DNA of 64,000 nt from an uncultured Clostridia bacterium (GCA_947585865.1 CANPXH010000002.1:1-64000), one strand, 5' to 3'; counted from the first letter of the stretch, positions 8,665 through 17,576 are shown. Translations and numbers: made by a program. Notes: generated by a model from the letters alone, not told the origin.

Positions 8665-9180
8665 TCACTTCTTTCTCCTGAGCCTTTCAAGAAAATCCGC
8701 TGCATCCTTGTCAAGATTATCCATGAGCATATTGTTTTTAACAGGTCTGTACAGATCTATTTTCTCTCTTATGTCTTTTGTGACGGAGCGAACATCTGCA
8801 TACAGATCCCTTGCCGACATCCTGAGTGAGCCTTGCGAAAGTATAATGACCTGTTCCAGCCTGTCGGAAGTGGCAACGGTGACTTTATGATCTCGTGAGA
8901 GGACATGGCTCGTCTTTTCAATATATTGATCGGCAGTCTCGGCTTCTTTTGTATAGACAACGTATATGTTGCCTTCCTTGGTAACACTGCCTATTCCTCC
9001 TGCGACCTTATAGGCGTCAAACACAAGTATGAGTTCCATCTTTTTGACGCCTTGATAATTGCACATAATGTTCACAAGCTTGTCTCTTGCCGCATCGATG
9101 CTTTCCTCCGCCAGCTTATTGAGCTCATCCCATGCAAATATTATATTGTATCCGTCTACCAGTAAATATTCCTTGCTCAT
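8665..9180 (-). CDS. yacP: NYN-domain endoribonuclease YacP/Rae1
   Basis: A 171-residue PIN/NYN-fold nuclease. Acidic motifs are LLVDGYNII (about 6-14), LVFDAYK (about 52-58), ETADQYIE and VATSDRLEQ (about 80-107), consistent with a metal-dependent RNase site. B. subtilis YacP (Rae1) is a ribosome-associated endoribonuclease that cuts mRNA in the A site. It is directly upstream of sigH, the conserved arrangement. The C-terminal helix is Lys/Arg rich. Confidence 0.85.
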   Translation of the reverse strand: MSKEYLLVDGYNIIFAWDELNKLAEESIDAARDKLVNIMCNYQGVKKMELILVFDAYKVAGGIGSVTKEGNIYVVYTKEAETADQYIEKTSHVLSRDHKVTVATSDRLEQVIILSQGSLRMSARDLYADVRSVTKDIREKIDLYRPVKNNMLMDNLDKDAADFLERLRRKK

Positions 9181-9347
9181 AACAGATCTGCCTTAAACTA
9201 AATTTATTCATTATGATTATACTATATTTAATATGCAATAACAAGATTAAATTCTTTGCCGTCGTAAAGCTTCGGCCCGCACATGGCGGGCAAAAGCCGT
9301 ATAAACCATTGCTTCAAATGCCTTGCGGTGTATATTTTATATACTTG

Positions 9348-11699
9348 TCAAATAAATATATTTCCTATCACAGTTACGGCAAATGCGCATATCCATGCGA
9401 TAAGGCACTGCAGCACGACCATAACGGCAGCCCACTTTGCGCCGAGCTCTCTTTTCACGGAGGCAACGGCGGCAACGCATGGTGTATAGAGCAGGCAGAA
9501 CACAAGAAGGGCAAATGCAGCCAATGGAGTTATGGCAGACATAATTCCCTCCGTGGAGCCGAAGAGCACGGAAATAGTGGAGACTACGCTTTCCTTAGCC
9601 ATAAAGCCTGCCATAAGAGATGTGGAAACTCTCCAGTCGCCAAAGCCCAAAGGCTTGAATATGGGAGCTATGGCTCCCGCTATAACGGCAAGTATGCTCT
9701 CCTGTGAGTTTGCCACAACATTCAGCCTGAAATCGAAGGTCTGCAGGAACCATACTATTATTGTTGCCACGAATATGACGGTAAAAGCCTTTTGCAGAAA
9801 GTCCTTTGCCTTATCCCAAAGAAGATGAGCCACATTTTTTGCTCCGGGCATACGGTAGTTAGGCAATTCCATTACGAAAGGAACGGCTTCGCCTTTGAAA
9901 ATAGTGTTCTTTGCCAAAAGAGCCATTATTATTCCCACAAAAATACCTATGAAATACAGACATACCATTATAAGCCCGCTGTATTTAGGGAAAAATGCCG
10001 CTGTGAAGAAGCCGTATATGGGCAGCTTTGCGGTACAGCTCATAAAGGGCGTAAGCATTATGGTCATTTTTCTGTCTCTTTCGGAAGGCAGAGTCCTGCT
10101 TGCCATAACTCCAGGTACTGTACAGCCGAAGCCTATTAGCATAGGCACTACGCTTCTGCCCGAAAGGCCTATCTTTCTCAAAAGCTTGTCCATTACAAAG
10201 GCAACTCTTGCCATATATCCGCTGTCCTCCAAAAGCGAGAGGAAAAAGAACAATGTCACTATAATGGGTATAAAGCTCAGCACGCTTCCTACGCCGTTGA
10301 ATATACCGTCTATTACAAGGGAACGGAGCACGTCATTCACATGAGATGCTGTAAGCAGAGCATCAACACTGTTTGTTATATATCCTATGACCGCTTCCAA
10401 TATTGTTTGGAGCCAAGCTCCTATTACATTGAATGTGAGCCAGAATACAAGTGCCATTATGCCTGCGAAGGCAGGGATAGCCGTATATCTGCCTGTCAGC
10501 AGTATATCCGCCTTGCGGCTCCTTTCGTGCTCTTTGCTCTCTCTTGGCTTTACGACTGCGGCATCGCATACCTTATGTATGAATGAAAATCTCATATCGG
10601 CTATTGCCGCCGCTCTGTCAAGACCTCTTTCTTCTTCCATTTGAGCAATGATATCTTCTACGAATTGCTTTTCCTTATCTGAGAGCTTTAGAGCCTCAAG
10701 CACTCTTTCATCGCCTTCGATCAGCTTGTTTGCGGCAAACCTCACGGGAATATCAGCAGCCTTTGCATGATCCTCTATAAGGTGCATTATGCCGTGTATG
10801 CATCTGTGTACTGCACCGCCGTTGTCATCCTTGTCGCAGAAATCTTTTATGACGGAGCACTCCTGATATTTGGCAACATGAAGTGCGTGCTTTACAAGCT
10901 CATCAACGCCTTCGTTTCTGTTGGCGGCAATAGGTACAACGGGTATGCCCAGCAGGGCTTCCATTTCGTTTATATGTACGGAACCCCCGTTGCCTCTTAC
11001 CTCATCCATCATATTGAGAGCCAGTACCATAGGTATATCCAGTTCCATAAGCTGCATCGTAAGATAGAGATTACGCTCTATATTGGTAGCGTCAACTATA
11101 TTTATGATACCCTTCGGCTTTTCATTCAGTATAAACTGACGTGATACTATCTCTTCGCTGCTGTAGGGGGAAAGAGAGTATATGCCGGGGAGATCCGTCA
11201 CAAGAGTGTGGGAATGGCCTTTGATCTCGCCGCTCTTTCTGTCTACCGTAACTCCGGGGAAATTGCCTACGTGCTGATTGGAGCCTGTAAGCTGATTGAA
11301 TAAAGTTGTCTTGCCGCAGTTTTGATTTCCCGCAAGGGCAAATGTGAGCACTGTGCCCTCGGGCAAGGGGTTTTCTCCCTCTTTTTCGTGGTACCTGCCG
11401 CTTTCGCCCAAGCCGGGGTGAGGCCTTTTGGCGTGAAGAGCTTTTTTGTCAGCGGTATTTTTTTTCTCTTTTACAAGAGATGTATCTATGTCTATTTTAG
11501 CTGCGTCATCGAGGCGCAGTGTAAGCTCGTAGCCGTGTATCATAAGCTCCATGGGATCGCCCATAGGCGCATATTTAACAAGCGTCACCTCTGCGCCGGG
11601 TATAACGCCCATGTCCAAAAAGTGCTGGCGCAGAGAGCCTTCTCCGCCTACGGCGGTTATCACGGCAGTTTTTCCTATATCCAGTTCCTTAAGCGTCAT
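9348..11699 (-). CDS. feoB: Ferrous iron transporter, FeoA-FeoB fusion
   Basis: A 783-residue fusion. Residues 1-73 are a FeoA SH3-like domain (LDIGKTAVITAVGGEG, GAEVTLVKYAP). A charged linker follows (about 75-112, KKNTADKKALHAKRPH). The FeoB G domain has P-loop GNQNCGKTT (about 122), FPGVTVD (switch/G2), DLPG (G3) and NMMD (G4). The C-terminal half has many membrane segments with the Gate pattern (PMLIGFGCTVPGVMASR). It imports Fe(II) across the cytoplasmic membrane with GTP hydrolysis. FeoA and FeoB are usually separate genes, but fusions are known in Clostridia. No clear Fur box was seen in the 252-bp region upstream, which is shared with divergent rpsU. Confidence 0.93.
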   Translation of the reverse strand: MTLKELDIGKTAVITAVGGEGSLRQHFLDMGVIPGAEVTLVKYAPMGDPMELMIHGYELTLRLDDAAKIDIDTSLVKEKKNTADKKALHAKRPHPGLGESGRYHEKEGENPLPEGTVLTFALAGNQNCGKTTLFNQLTGSNQHVGNFPGVTVDRKSGEIKGHSHTLVTDLPGIYSLSPYSSEEIVSRQFILNEKPKGIINIVDATNIERNLYLTMQLMELDIPMVLALNMMDEVRGNGGSVHINEMEALLGIPVVPIAANRNEGVDELVKHALHVAKYQECSVIKDFCDKDDNGGAVHRCIHGIMHLIEDHAKAADIPVRFAANKLIEGDERVLEALKLSDKEKQFVEDIIAQMEEERGLDRAAAIADMRFSFIHKVCDAAVVKPRESKEHERSRKADILLTGRYTAIPAFAGIMALVFWLTFNVIGAWLQTILEAVIGYITNSVDALLTASHVNDVLRSLVIDGIFNGVGSVLSFIPIIVTLFFFLSLLEDSGYMARVAFVMDKLLRKIGLSGRSVVPMLIGFGCTVPGVMASRTLPSERDRKMTIMLTPFMSCTAKLPIYGFFTAAFFPKYSGLIMVCLYFIGIFVGIIMALLAKNTIFKGEAVPFVMELPNYRMPGAKNVAHLLWDKAKDFLQKAFTVIFVATIIVWFLQTFDFRLNVVANSQESILAVIAGAIAPIFKPLGFGDWRVSTSLMAGFMAKESVVSTISVLFGSTEGIMSAITPLAAFALLVFCLLYTPCVAAVASVKRELGAKWAAVMVVLQCLIAWICAFAVTVIGNIFI

Positions 11700-11853
11700 A
11701 ATATTATTCCCTTCATATTTTTTTTATATAATTTTATTCTAAGACCACATCCTTGTCAATATATTAAGTCGGATTTTGTTCTGTCAAATAATAATATGTA
11801 TATTGATATATAATGAAAACTTAATAAAAATTTAAAAAATTTATAATTTAAGG

Positions 11854-11882
11854 TTGACTACGGCTAAAAAATTGTGTATAAT
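11854..11882 (+). promoter_or_regulatory. rpsU-yqeY promoter
   Basis: TTGACT (11854-11859), a 17-bp spacer and TATAAT (11877-11882), a near-perfect sigma-A promoter about 70 bp before the rpsU ATG. AT-rich sequence upstream resembles an UP element. Confidence 0.8.
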
Positions 11883-11951
11883 TTTGTAGTGTGTAAAAAG
11901 GGGGAGACCTAACTACACAGGATTGATGTAACCGGAGGGAGGGAAGAAACA

Positions 11952-12128
11952 ATGTCTGAGGTCAGAGTAAAAGAAAATGAATCATTGGATAGCGCTCTTC
12001 GTCGTTTTAAGAGAAACTGCGCAAAGGCAGGTATCATGGGCGAGGTAAGAAAAAGAGAGCACTATGATAAGCCCAGTGTAAAGCGTAAGAAGAAGTCTGA
12101 GGCTGCAAGAAAGCGTAAGTACAATTAA
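11952..12128 (+). CDS. rpsU: 30S ribosomal protein S21
   Basis: A 58-residue basic protein starting [20 protein letters not shown] and ending in the Lys/Arg-rich tail expected of S21 ([15 protein letters not shown]). The length is normal. A GGAGGGAGGGAAG ribosome site precedes the ATG. It is followed 15 bp later by yqeY, the usual Firmicute pair. Confidence 0.95.
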   Translation: MSEVRVKENESLDSALRRFKRNCAKAGIMGEVRKREHYDKPSVKRKKKSEAARKRKYN

Positions 12129-12143
12129 AAGGACAGTGATTTT

Positions 12144-12596
12144 ATGTCATTAAAAGAACAGCTTCTCAATGACTTTAAGCAGGCAATGAAAGAAAAGGAT
12201 ACCGTAAGAAAAGAAGCGGTGCAAAGTATTCGTGCCGGCGTGCTGCAAATAGAAAAGGACAATCATATTGATGATCTTGATGATGACGGAGTTATAGGCG
12301 TTATTTCCAAGGAATTAAAAAAAATAGACGACGTTATGCCCGATTATATAAGGGCGGAGCGTCAAGATCTGATAGACATTGCCAATAAGAAGACAGAACT
12401 TCTCAGGGCTTACCTTCCCAAGCAGTTATCTGAGGAGGAAATAAGCGAGATCGTTTCGGCTGCCATTAAAGAAACAGGCGCTGCTTCTGTGAGAGATATG
12501 GGCAAGGTAATGGGCGCCGTATCTTCCAAAACAAGAGGCCGTGCAGATAATAAAAAGGTAAGCGAGATCGTCAGAAAAATGCTTATGCAGCTTTAA
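12144..12596 (+). CDS. yqeY: GatB/YqeY domain protein
   Basis: A 150-residue helical protein matching YqeY, whose domain is also the C-terminal tRNA-binding part of GatB (MSLKEQLLNDFKQAMKEKD at the start; MGKVMGAVSSKTRGRADNKKVSEIV near the end). It is encoded directly behind rpsU with one promoter and one terminator. Its role is probably tRNA-related by homology but has not been firmly established. Confidence 0.9.
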   Translation: MSLKEQLLNDFKQAMKEKDTVRKEAVQSIRAGVLQIEKDNHIDDLDDDGVIGVISKELKKIDDVMPDYIRAERQDLIDIANKKTELLRAYLPKQLSEEEISEIVSAAIKETGAASVRDMGKVMGAVSSKTRGRADNKKVSEIVRKMLMQL

Positions 12597-12608
12597 TTAT
12601 CGATACCT

Positions 12609-12639
12609 AAGGATGGGTAAATGCCCATCCTTTGTGTTT
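12609..12639 (+). terminator. rpsU-yqeY terminator
   Basis: AAGGATGGG pairs with CCCATCCTT around a 6-nt loop, with a T-rich tail, 12 bp after the yqeY stop. Confidence 0.75.
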
Positions 12640-12691
12640 GCTTACACTAAGGTGCAGGCGGGAAATAAAATATAAATTGGAGGAAACAAAA

Positions 12692-13372
12692 ATGAAAAAG
12701 AAATTATGTATGTTACTTGCTTTAGCTATGGCTATGGCAGCAGTTATCATTCCTGTACAGGCAGCAAACGGCGACGGCGACAGCGCAGCTAAGCTCGTTG
12801 CACACGATACAGCAGTATCAGGTTCAGCCGTTACCGTTATAGTATCAGGCGCAGCCGTAGAGAGCGACCAGCCTGCCGTTATAGTAAACGACAGAACTAT
12901 GGTACCCTTTAGAGTAATAGCTGAGGCTCTTGACTGTGACGTTGACTGGAAGGCAGATACAAAGACTGTTGTTATGGAAAAGGACGGTCTTACAGCATCT
13001 ATGACTATAGGCGAGCCTAAGTTAGTTTACAACGACGGCGACACAGAATATACTGTAGACATCGACACTCCTGCAACTATTATCAACAGCAGAACTATGG
13101 TGCCTGTAAGATTCCTTTCAGAGTACTTCGGCTTTGAAGTAGAATGGGATGCAGCTACAAGAACTGTAACGGTAAACGCTGCAAAGACAGAGGAAACTAC
13201 CGTTGAGGCAACTACAGAGGAGACTACCGAGGCAGTAACAGAGGCCGATGAGGAAACTACGGAAGCTGACGAGGAAGAAACTACAAAGGCAGACGAGGAA
13301 GAAACAGAAGAAACTACCGAGGAAGTTACTGCAGAAGATACTACAGCAGAGGCAACTACCGAGGCAGAATAA
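12692..13372 (+). CDS. Secreted protein with amine-oxidase-N-like domain and Thr/Glu-rich tail
   Basis: A 226-residue exported protein. It has a signal peptide (about 1-25, ending VQA), then a copper-amine-oxidase N-domain-like module (about 45-165) containing the paired motifs RTMVPFRVIAEALDCDVDWK and RTMVPVRFLSEYFGFEVEWD. It ends in an acidic repeat of TTEE/TTEAD units (about 168-226) with no anchor motif. Codon use in the tail is repetitive (gaggaaactacc). Ribosome site TTGGAGG lies 7 bp before the chosen ATG. The domain is shared with the proteins at 6978 and 31394. It probably binds the cell surface; no enzyme activity can be assigned. Confidence 0.7.
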   Translation: MKKKLCMLLALAMAMAAVIIPVQAANGDGDSAAKLVAHDTAVSGSAVTVIVSGAAVESDQPAVIVNDRTMVPFRVIAEALDCDVDWKADTKTVVMEKDGLTASMTIGEPKLVYNDGDTEYTVDIDTPATIINSRTMVPVRFLSEYFGFEVEWDAATRTVTVNAAKTEETTVEATTEETTEAVTEADEETTEADEEETTKADEEETEETTEEVTAEDTTAEATTEAE

Positions 13373-13422
13373 ACTGTAAATATTTGTGAATACTAAAGGG
13401 CTGTTTCACTAAGCCCAAAAAG

Positions 13423-13455
13423 AAAAAGGCTCGCTCCAAAAGGATCGGGCCTTTT
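13423..13455. terminator. Terminator-like hairpin between convergent genes, beside repeat remnant D
   Basis: AAAAGGCTCGCTCC pairs with GGATCGGGCCTTTT with two mismatches. It sits between the ends of the genes at 12692 and 13560 and directly abuts repeat remnant D. An additional GGGCT/AGCCC hairpin (13398-13416) lies just before it. Confidence 0.55.
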
Positions 13456-13458
13456 CTG

Positions 13459-13508
13459 TGTGTAGATAAAGTCGACACGCTTGAAAGAAATGCTTGTATT
13501 TCTTTCAA
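13459..13508 (-). repeat. Structured intergenic repeat, remnant copy D
   Basis: On the minus strand this matches only the last two hairpins of copies A-C: TGAAAGAAAT-type arms (13481-13508) and a decayed GCGTGTCGA hairpin (13459-13480, now GTCGACACGC on the plus strand with a mismatched partner). The rest of the element is absent. It lies downstream of the minus-strand gene at 13560, in that gene's sense direction. Confidence 0.7.
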
Positions 13509-13559
13509 TGTCCGTAAAGGGCTAACGAGCAAATATTTATGCTTGGCAAATGCTGTATC

Positions 13560-14039
13560 TCAGATACTGAAAGTAACTGTCACATTTCCTTTACCGAGAA
13601 TTTTTCGCAGTTCATCGGCATTGACGTTTTCTATTTTTCCTATGGGCGTAAGGCTCCATGAATTTGTATCGTAGTATATTACAAGGGTCCTGCCCTGATA
13701 GAGTATTATATTTCCCGGAACAGTATTCATAGGTACGTTATTCTGCGGAAGTGACGTGCTGAGCTCAGCGCCCTTTTCCATATTGGCATAGTCACTCATT
13801 TCGAGAGTGAGGGGTCCTTCTTTCATAAGCTCCTTAAGAGCCTCCACAGATGAGTTGTCTGCAAGCTTAGCTGTAAATTCTCTGCCGCCTATATTTATTT
13901 TCATTACTGCTTCCTCCTTGCTTTCCTGTACGGTCTGTTCTGCTGCTGCAGACACGTTTTTTTCTGTTATATTTTCCTCACGGCAGCCCTGAGCCGTAAC
14001 AAGAGCGGCAATAAAGGGCGCCAAAAACAATAATTTCAT
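13560..14039 (-). CDS. Cyclophilin-like fold lipoprotein
   Basis: A 159-residue protein. The N-terminus has a hydrophobic stretch ending TAQGC, a plausible lipobox, so the mature protein is probably a membrane-anchored lipoprotein. The rest (about 45-159) resembles the small bacterial cyclophilin-like fold family: KINIGGREFTAKLADNSS, then LTLEMSDYANMEKG, then GNIILYQGRTLVIYYDT and PIGKIE. It is the last gene of a three-gene minus-strand operon, 15 bp after the DUF3737 gene. The function of this family is not known; proline isomerase activity should not be assumed. Confidence 0.7.
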   Translation of the reverse strand: MKLLFLAPFIAALVTAQGCREENITEKNVSAAAEQTVQESKEEAVMKINIGGREFTAKLADNSSVEALKELMKEGPLTLEMSDYANMEKGAELSTSLPQNNVPMNTVPGNIILYQGRTLVIYYDTNSWSLTPIGKIENVNADELRKILGKGNVTVTFSI

Positions 14040-14054
14040 ATTTTTTTCTCCTTA

Positions 14055-14912
14055 TCAGGCGCAGCACATACGCTTTTTGCCGCCTGTTATTATCTTGCAT
14101 TTTGAATTTTCATCGTTCATTATTATTTCCCCTACGGCTGCGGCATATATATGCCCTGAAAGGGGATTTTTTATGCTCTCCACTCTTGTGGTAATGTCGG
14201 CTTCCACCTCGGATCTTTCAAAGGCGAGGTCTGTGTCCGTCATCTCACAGTTTATGAGCATAAGGTTTTTACAGTAGCAGAAGGGCTGTGTGCCTATTAC
14301 GGTGCAGTTTATGAGAGTAAGCCCTTCGGAGTACCATGCCGGATATTCGCCTTTTATAATGCTGTTTTTAACGGTAATGTTCCTGCCGTGCCAAAATGCG
14401 TCTTTGGTGTCGAAAACGCAGTTTTCAAACACAGCGTTTTCTGTGTACTGGAATGAATATTTGCCCTTGAAATTCACATTTTTGAAATTCAAGTTTTCGG
14501 AGCGCATCATAAAATATTCGCTTTCGGCTCTTGTGCTTTCCATTGTTATATTCTTAACGGACCAGCCGAATTCGGGAGATATTATGTCGCAGTCTCTTAT
14601 TATGACATTGCTGCATTCACGCAGTGCCTTTATGCCGTGAAGTCTGCTGTCGTATATTTTGATATCATCGGAATACCAAAGAGCGGCTCTGCAGTTTTCT
14701 GTCATTACGGAACCCTGTATTTTAAGCTTCTTGTTATGCCAAAATGGGTAGCGCAGGTCAAAATAACAGTCCTTTGCCTCTACATTGCGGGCTTCCTTTA
14801 AGGCGCTTTCTCCGTCTGCAGGACCGTCAAAGCTGCATTTCCTCACAGAAATATTCTTTCTGCCGTAGAGCGCCCTTTCTTCGTCAAAGCTTCTGTTCTC
14901 TATTATATCCAT
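14055..14912 (-). CDS. DUF3737 beta-helix protein
   Basis: A 285-residue protein matching DUF3737. It shows short repeated units such as FDLRYPFWHNKKLKI, ENCRAALWYSDDIKI and GEYPAWYSEGLTLINC, which suggest a right-handed beta-helix of stacked turns with conserved Trp/Cys. No signal peptide or catalytic motif is seen. It is common in gut Firmicutes beside LysR regulators and reductase-like genes. It is the middle gene of the operon 15164-13560. Cytoplasmic by inference; function unknown. Confidence 0.75.
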   Translation of the reverse strand: MDIIENRSFDEERALYGRKNISVRKCSFDGPADGESALKEARNVEAKDCYFDLRYPFWHNKKLKIQGSVMTENCRAALWYSDDIKIYDSRLHGIKALRECSNVIIRDCDIISPEFGWSVKNITMESTRAESEYFMMRSENLNFKNVNFKGKYSFQYTENAVFENCVFDTKDAFWHGRNITVKNSIIKGEYPAWYSEGLTLINCTVIGTQPFCYCKNLMLINCEMTDTDLAFERSEVEADITTRVESIKNPLSGHIYAAAVGEIIMNDENSKCKIITGGKKRMCCA

Positions 14913-14924
14913 ATTTGCTGCCTC

Positions 14925-15164
14925 CTAACATTTTCTTATCTGATGCACAAGGTAGTCAAGACAGTCTATCTGCCTTTCTTCCTTATGTATGCTGTCCAGT
15001 ATGCTGCTCCTGTGGGCATACAGCATTTCCAAAAGCTCGTTTTTTCTGTTTCTGTCCATACAGGCTACACAGCTTTTTATTGTTTCACTGCTGCAGCCGG
15101 CATCCTTCATATTCTGTATTATATCCTCTCTTGAGGAATACTGGGGTATATCCATATGCTTCAC
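14925..15164 (-). CDS. Small Cys-containing helical protein, unrecognised
   Basis: A 79-residue, mostly helical, charged protein with Cys in GCSSETIKSCVACMDRNRK (about 24-42) and at the C-terminus. It is the first gene of the minus-strand operon divergent from lysR. An alternative ATG three codons in (15155) is possible. I do not recognise a characterised family. The context (LysR regulator, DUF3737, cyclophilin-like protein) and the cysteines are compatible with a redox-responsive unit, but this is only inference. Confidence 0.6.
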   Translation of the reverse strand: MKHMDIPQYSSREDIIQNMKDAGCSSETIKSCVACMDRNRKNELLEMLYAHRSSILDSIHKEERQIDCLDYLVHQIRKC

Positions 15165-15185
15165 CGACCTTATGCTTTTGTAATT

Positions 15186-15270
15186 ATTATATTCAAAAAA
15201 CTGCTTAATAGCAAATACTTATAAATAATACATTTGTATAGTTGAAAGCTATACAAAATCGTGGTATACT
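15186..15270. promoter_or_regulatory. Divergent promoters and LysR-type operator
   Basis: Plus strand: TTGAAA (15242-15247), 17 bp, TATACT (15265-15270) drives lysR. Minus strand: TTGCTA (15214-15209), 17 bp, TATAAT (15191-15186) drives the small-protein operon. A perfect inverted repeat TTTGTATAG-N7-CTATACAAA (15233-15257) covers the lysR -35 box. It is centred about 66 bp upstream of the expected minus-strand start. That is the classic placement for LysR autorepression plus activation of the divergent operon. Confidence 0.8.
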
Positions 15271-15291
15271 TATTAAAAAGGAGCTGATAAT

Positions 15292-16197
15292 ATGGAGATA
15301 AGGGTACTTCAATATTTTCTTGCCGTAGCAAGGGAGCAGAGCATAATAAGAGCGGCAGAGTCACTGCATCTTTCTCAGCCTACTCTTTCTACACAGCTCA
15401 GAGCGCTTGAGGATGAGCTTGGAAAACAACTGCTTATAAGGGGAACAAAGGGCTCAAGAAGGGTCACGCTTACAGACGAGGGAATGATACTGCGCAAAAG
15501 GGCTGAGGAAATAATACAGCTTGTGCAGAAGACCGAAAAGGAGATATCTCTTTCCGACAGCGTTGTAATGGGCGACGTATACATAGGAACGGGTGAGACC
15601 GATGCTGTGCGCTATATTGCAAGAGCCGCAAGGGAGCTGTATGCCGTTTATCCCGGCATACACTACCATATATCCAGCGGCAATTCGGAATTTGTACTGG
15701 AGCAGCTGGACAAGGGTCTTATAGATTTCGGCATAGTTTTCGGCTCTGTGGACACAGGAAAATTCAACTACACAGAGCTTCCTTTCAAAGATACATGGGG
15801 AGTGCTTATGCAGAAAAGCTCGCCCCTTGCGAAAAAGAAGAAAATAACTGCCGAAGATATATGCGATAAGCCTCTTATAATATCTCAGCAGGAAAAAGCC
15901 GGCGGCGGACTTATGAAATGGCTTGGGAAGGATATTTCAAAGCTTGAGATCACAGCCACATACAATCTTATATTCAATGCTTCCCTTATGGTGGAAGAGG
16001 GTCTTGGCTATGCCATAGGCCTTGACAAGATAATAAACACATCGGGCAGCTCACAGCTTTGTTTCAGACCTCTTTCGCCTAAAAGAGAGGCTTCCATGAG
16101 CATAATATGGAAAAAATATCAGGTGCTTACAAAGGCTGCCGAAAAATTTATAGAAAAAATAAATGAAACACTGCGGCAAAAGGAAACGCCGCATTGA
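15292..16197 (+). CDS. LysR-family transcriptional regulator
   Basis: A 301-residue regulator. The N-terminal winged helix-turn-helix is typical (SIIRAAESLHLSQPTLSTQLR, about 18-38). The remainder (about 90-295) is a LysR substrate-binding domain that senses a small ligand. It is divergent from the DUF3737/cyclophilin-like operon, with a perfect inverted repeat in between (15233-15257), so it most probably controls that operon and itself. The inducer is unknown. Confidence 0.85.
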   Translation: MEIRVLQYFLAVAREQSIIRAAESLHLSQPTLSTQLRALEDELGKQLLIRGTKGSRRVTLTDEGMILRKRAEEIIQLVQKTEKEISLSDSVVMGDVYIGTGETDAVRYIARAARELYAVYPGIHYHISSGNSEFVLEQLDKGLIDFGIVFGSVDTGKFNYTELPFKDTWGVLMQKSSPLAKKKKITAEDICDKPLIISQQEKAGGGLMKWLGKDISKLEITATYNLIFNASLMVEEGLGYAIGLDKIINTSGSSQLCFRPLSPKREASMSIIWKKYQVLTKAAEKFIEKINETLRQKETPH

Positions 16198-16387
16198 CGA
16201 ATAAATCACCGAAAACACATTTATAGCAATACTCTTGCTGTTTACCAAAATGCTTAAGCGGCTTATACAGACTGCCGCACAGCATATAGATGCCGCCGTG
16301 TAAGACAGGGTATATACATTGGCATCTGCTGTGCTCATTATCATATCATCCCTTCTGCAAAAACTTAAATTTTTACCCCAAAAACAG

Positions 16388-16416
16388 TTGACTTTATGGG
16401 AATAAGGTGTTACAAT
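16388..16416 (+). promoter_or_regulatory. str operon promoter
   Basis: TTGACT (16388-16393), a 17-bp spacer and TACAAT (16411-16416), about 93 bp before rpsL. The rest of the 311-bp gap after lysR (16198-16508) shows no gene, RNA or repeat that I can recognise. Confidence 0.75.
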
Positions 16417-16508
16417 AACCTTTGTGTGCGTAGAATACAGGTGAACTATGCCAATTTTACGTTTTTTACACAGTACAGATCATATTATTATTTAAGGAGG
16501 TGCAGTTA

Positions 16509-16922
16509 ATGCCAACATTTAATCAGTTAGTAAGAAAGGGCAGACAGACAAAGGTCACTAAGTCTACAGCCCCTGCTTTGCAGAAGGGTCTTAACACTCT
16601 TAAAAAGAGACAGACAGATGTAAGCTCTCCGCAGAAGAGAGGCGTATGTACATCAGTTAAGACTGCTACACCCAAGAAGCCTAACTCAGCGCTCAGAAAG
16701 ATCGCCAGAGTTCGTCTTTCTAACGGTATCGAAGTTACAGCATATATCCCCGGCGAAGGTCACAACCTTCAGGAGCATAGTGTTGTGCTTTTAAGAGGCG
16801 GCAGAGTTAAGGATGTTCCCGGTGTGCGTTACCACATCATAAGAGGAACTCTGGATACAGCCGGTGTTGCCGACAGAAAGCAGGCTCGTTCAAAGTACGG
16901 CGCAAAGCGCCCCAAGAAATAA
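16509..16922 (+). CDS. rpsL: 30S ribosomal protein S12
   Basis: A 137-residue decoding-centre protein. It starts [13 protein letters not shown] and contains the conserved [14 protein letters not shown] and [22 protein letters not shown] segments. The ATG at 16509 follows AAGGAGG; an upstream in-frame start at 16500 overlaps that ribosome site and is rejected. It heads the str operon from its own promoter. In many Clostridia this gene follows rpoC, but here lysR is upstream. Confidence 0.97.
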   Translation: MPTFNQLVRKGRQTKVTKSTAPALQKGLNTLKKRQTDVSSPQKRGVCTSVKTATPKKPNSALRKIARVRLSNGIEVTAYIPGEGHNLQEHSVVLLRGGRVKDVPGVRYHIIRGTLDTAGVADRKQARSKYGAKRPKK

Positions 16923-17014
16923 TAAAATATTTCTTTGTTTTAATTAATGCCTCGTACATTAATGATGTGATCTGTTACTGTTAGATGGATCATTAGTAGT
17001 GCAGGGCATGTATA

Positions 17015-17039
17015 GCAGCCGATAGTTGTATCGGGCTGC
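17015..17039 (+). promoter_or_regulatory. Hairpin in the rpsL-rpsG intercistronic region
   Basis: GCAGCCGATA pairs with TATCGGGCTGC (one bulged G) in the 162-bp gap before rpsG. In E. coli the rpsL-rpsG gap is the S7 translational-control site. A similar role here is a guess from position only. Confidence 0.4.
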
Positions 17040-17084
17040 AAGTACCGTTGATTTAATAAGATTATGATTAAGGAGGGAAGAATC

Positions 17085-17555
17085 GTGCCAAGAAAAGGTC
17101 ATGTTTCAAAAAGAGAAGTACTGCCTGATCCAATGTATAACAGCAAGCTTGTTACAAAGCTTATAAATTCTGTTATGTTAGATGGTAAGAAGGGCGTTGC
17201 CCAAAAGATAGTATACAATGCATTCGCTACGGTAGAGAGCAAGACAGGAAAGCCTGCTCTTGAAGCCTTTGAGGAGGCTTTGGGCAACATCATGCCTGTG
17301 CTTGAGGTAAAGGCTCGTCGTGTAGGCGGTGCAACATATCAGGTGCCTATGGAGATCAGACCTGACAGAAGACAGGCTTTGGCTCTCAGATGGCTTACAT
17401 TATTCAGCAGAAAGCGTGGAGAAAAAACTATGGATGCCCGCCTTGCCGCTGAGATAATGGATGCTCTTAACAACGCCGGCGGCGCAGTTAAGAGAAAGGA
17501 TGAAATGCATAGAATGGCAGAAGCTAATAAGGCTTTCTCACATTACAAGTGGTAA
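17085..17555 (+). CDS. rpsG: 30S ribosomal protein S7
   Basis: A 156-residue protein, exactly the family length. It begins [15 protein letters not shown] and ends FSHYKW. Translation starts at GTG 17085, 7 bp after AAGGAGGG; this places the family-standard Pro-Arg-Lys start correctly, and an upstream ATG at 17064 would add seven foreign residues. S7 binds the 16S 3' major domain and is often a translational regulator of its own operon. Confidence 0.97.
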   Translation: MPRKGHVSKREVLPDPMYNSKLVTKLINSVMLDGKKGVAQKIVYNAFATVESKTGKPALEAFEEALGNIMPVLEVKARRVGGATYQVPMEIRPDRRQALALRWLTLFSRKRGEKTMDARLAAEIMDALNNAGGAVKRKDEMHRMAEANKAFSHYKW

Positions 17556-17576
17556 TTATAAGGAGGATATATTAAT

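Noticed and set aside
9213-11813. Several plus-strand ORFs opposite feoAB
   Set aside because: They are antisense shadows of the long FeoAB frame; composition is Cys/Tyr/His rich as typical of reverse readings.
11700-11951. Fur box between feoAB and rpsU
   Set aside because: The AT-rich segment near 11795-11820 has only partial GATAAT-like matches without the 19-bp inverted structure.
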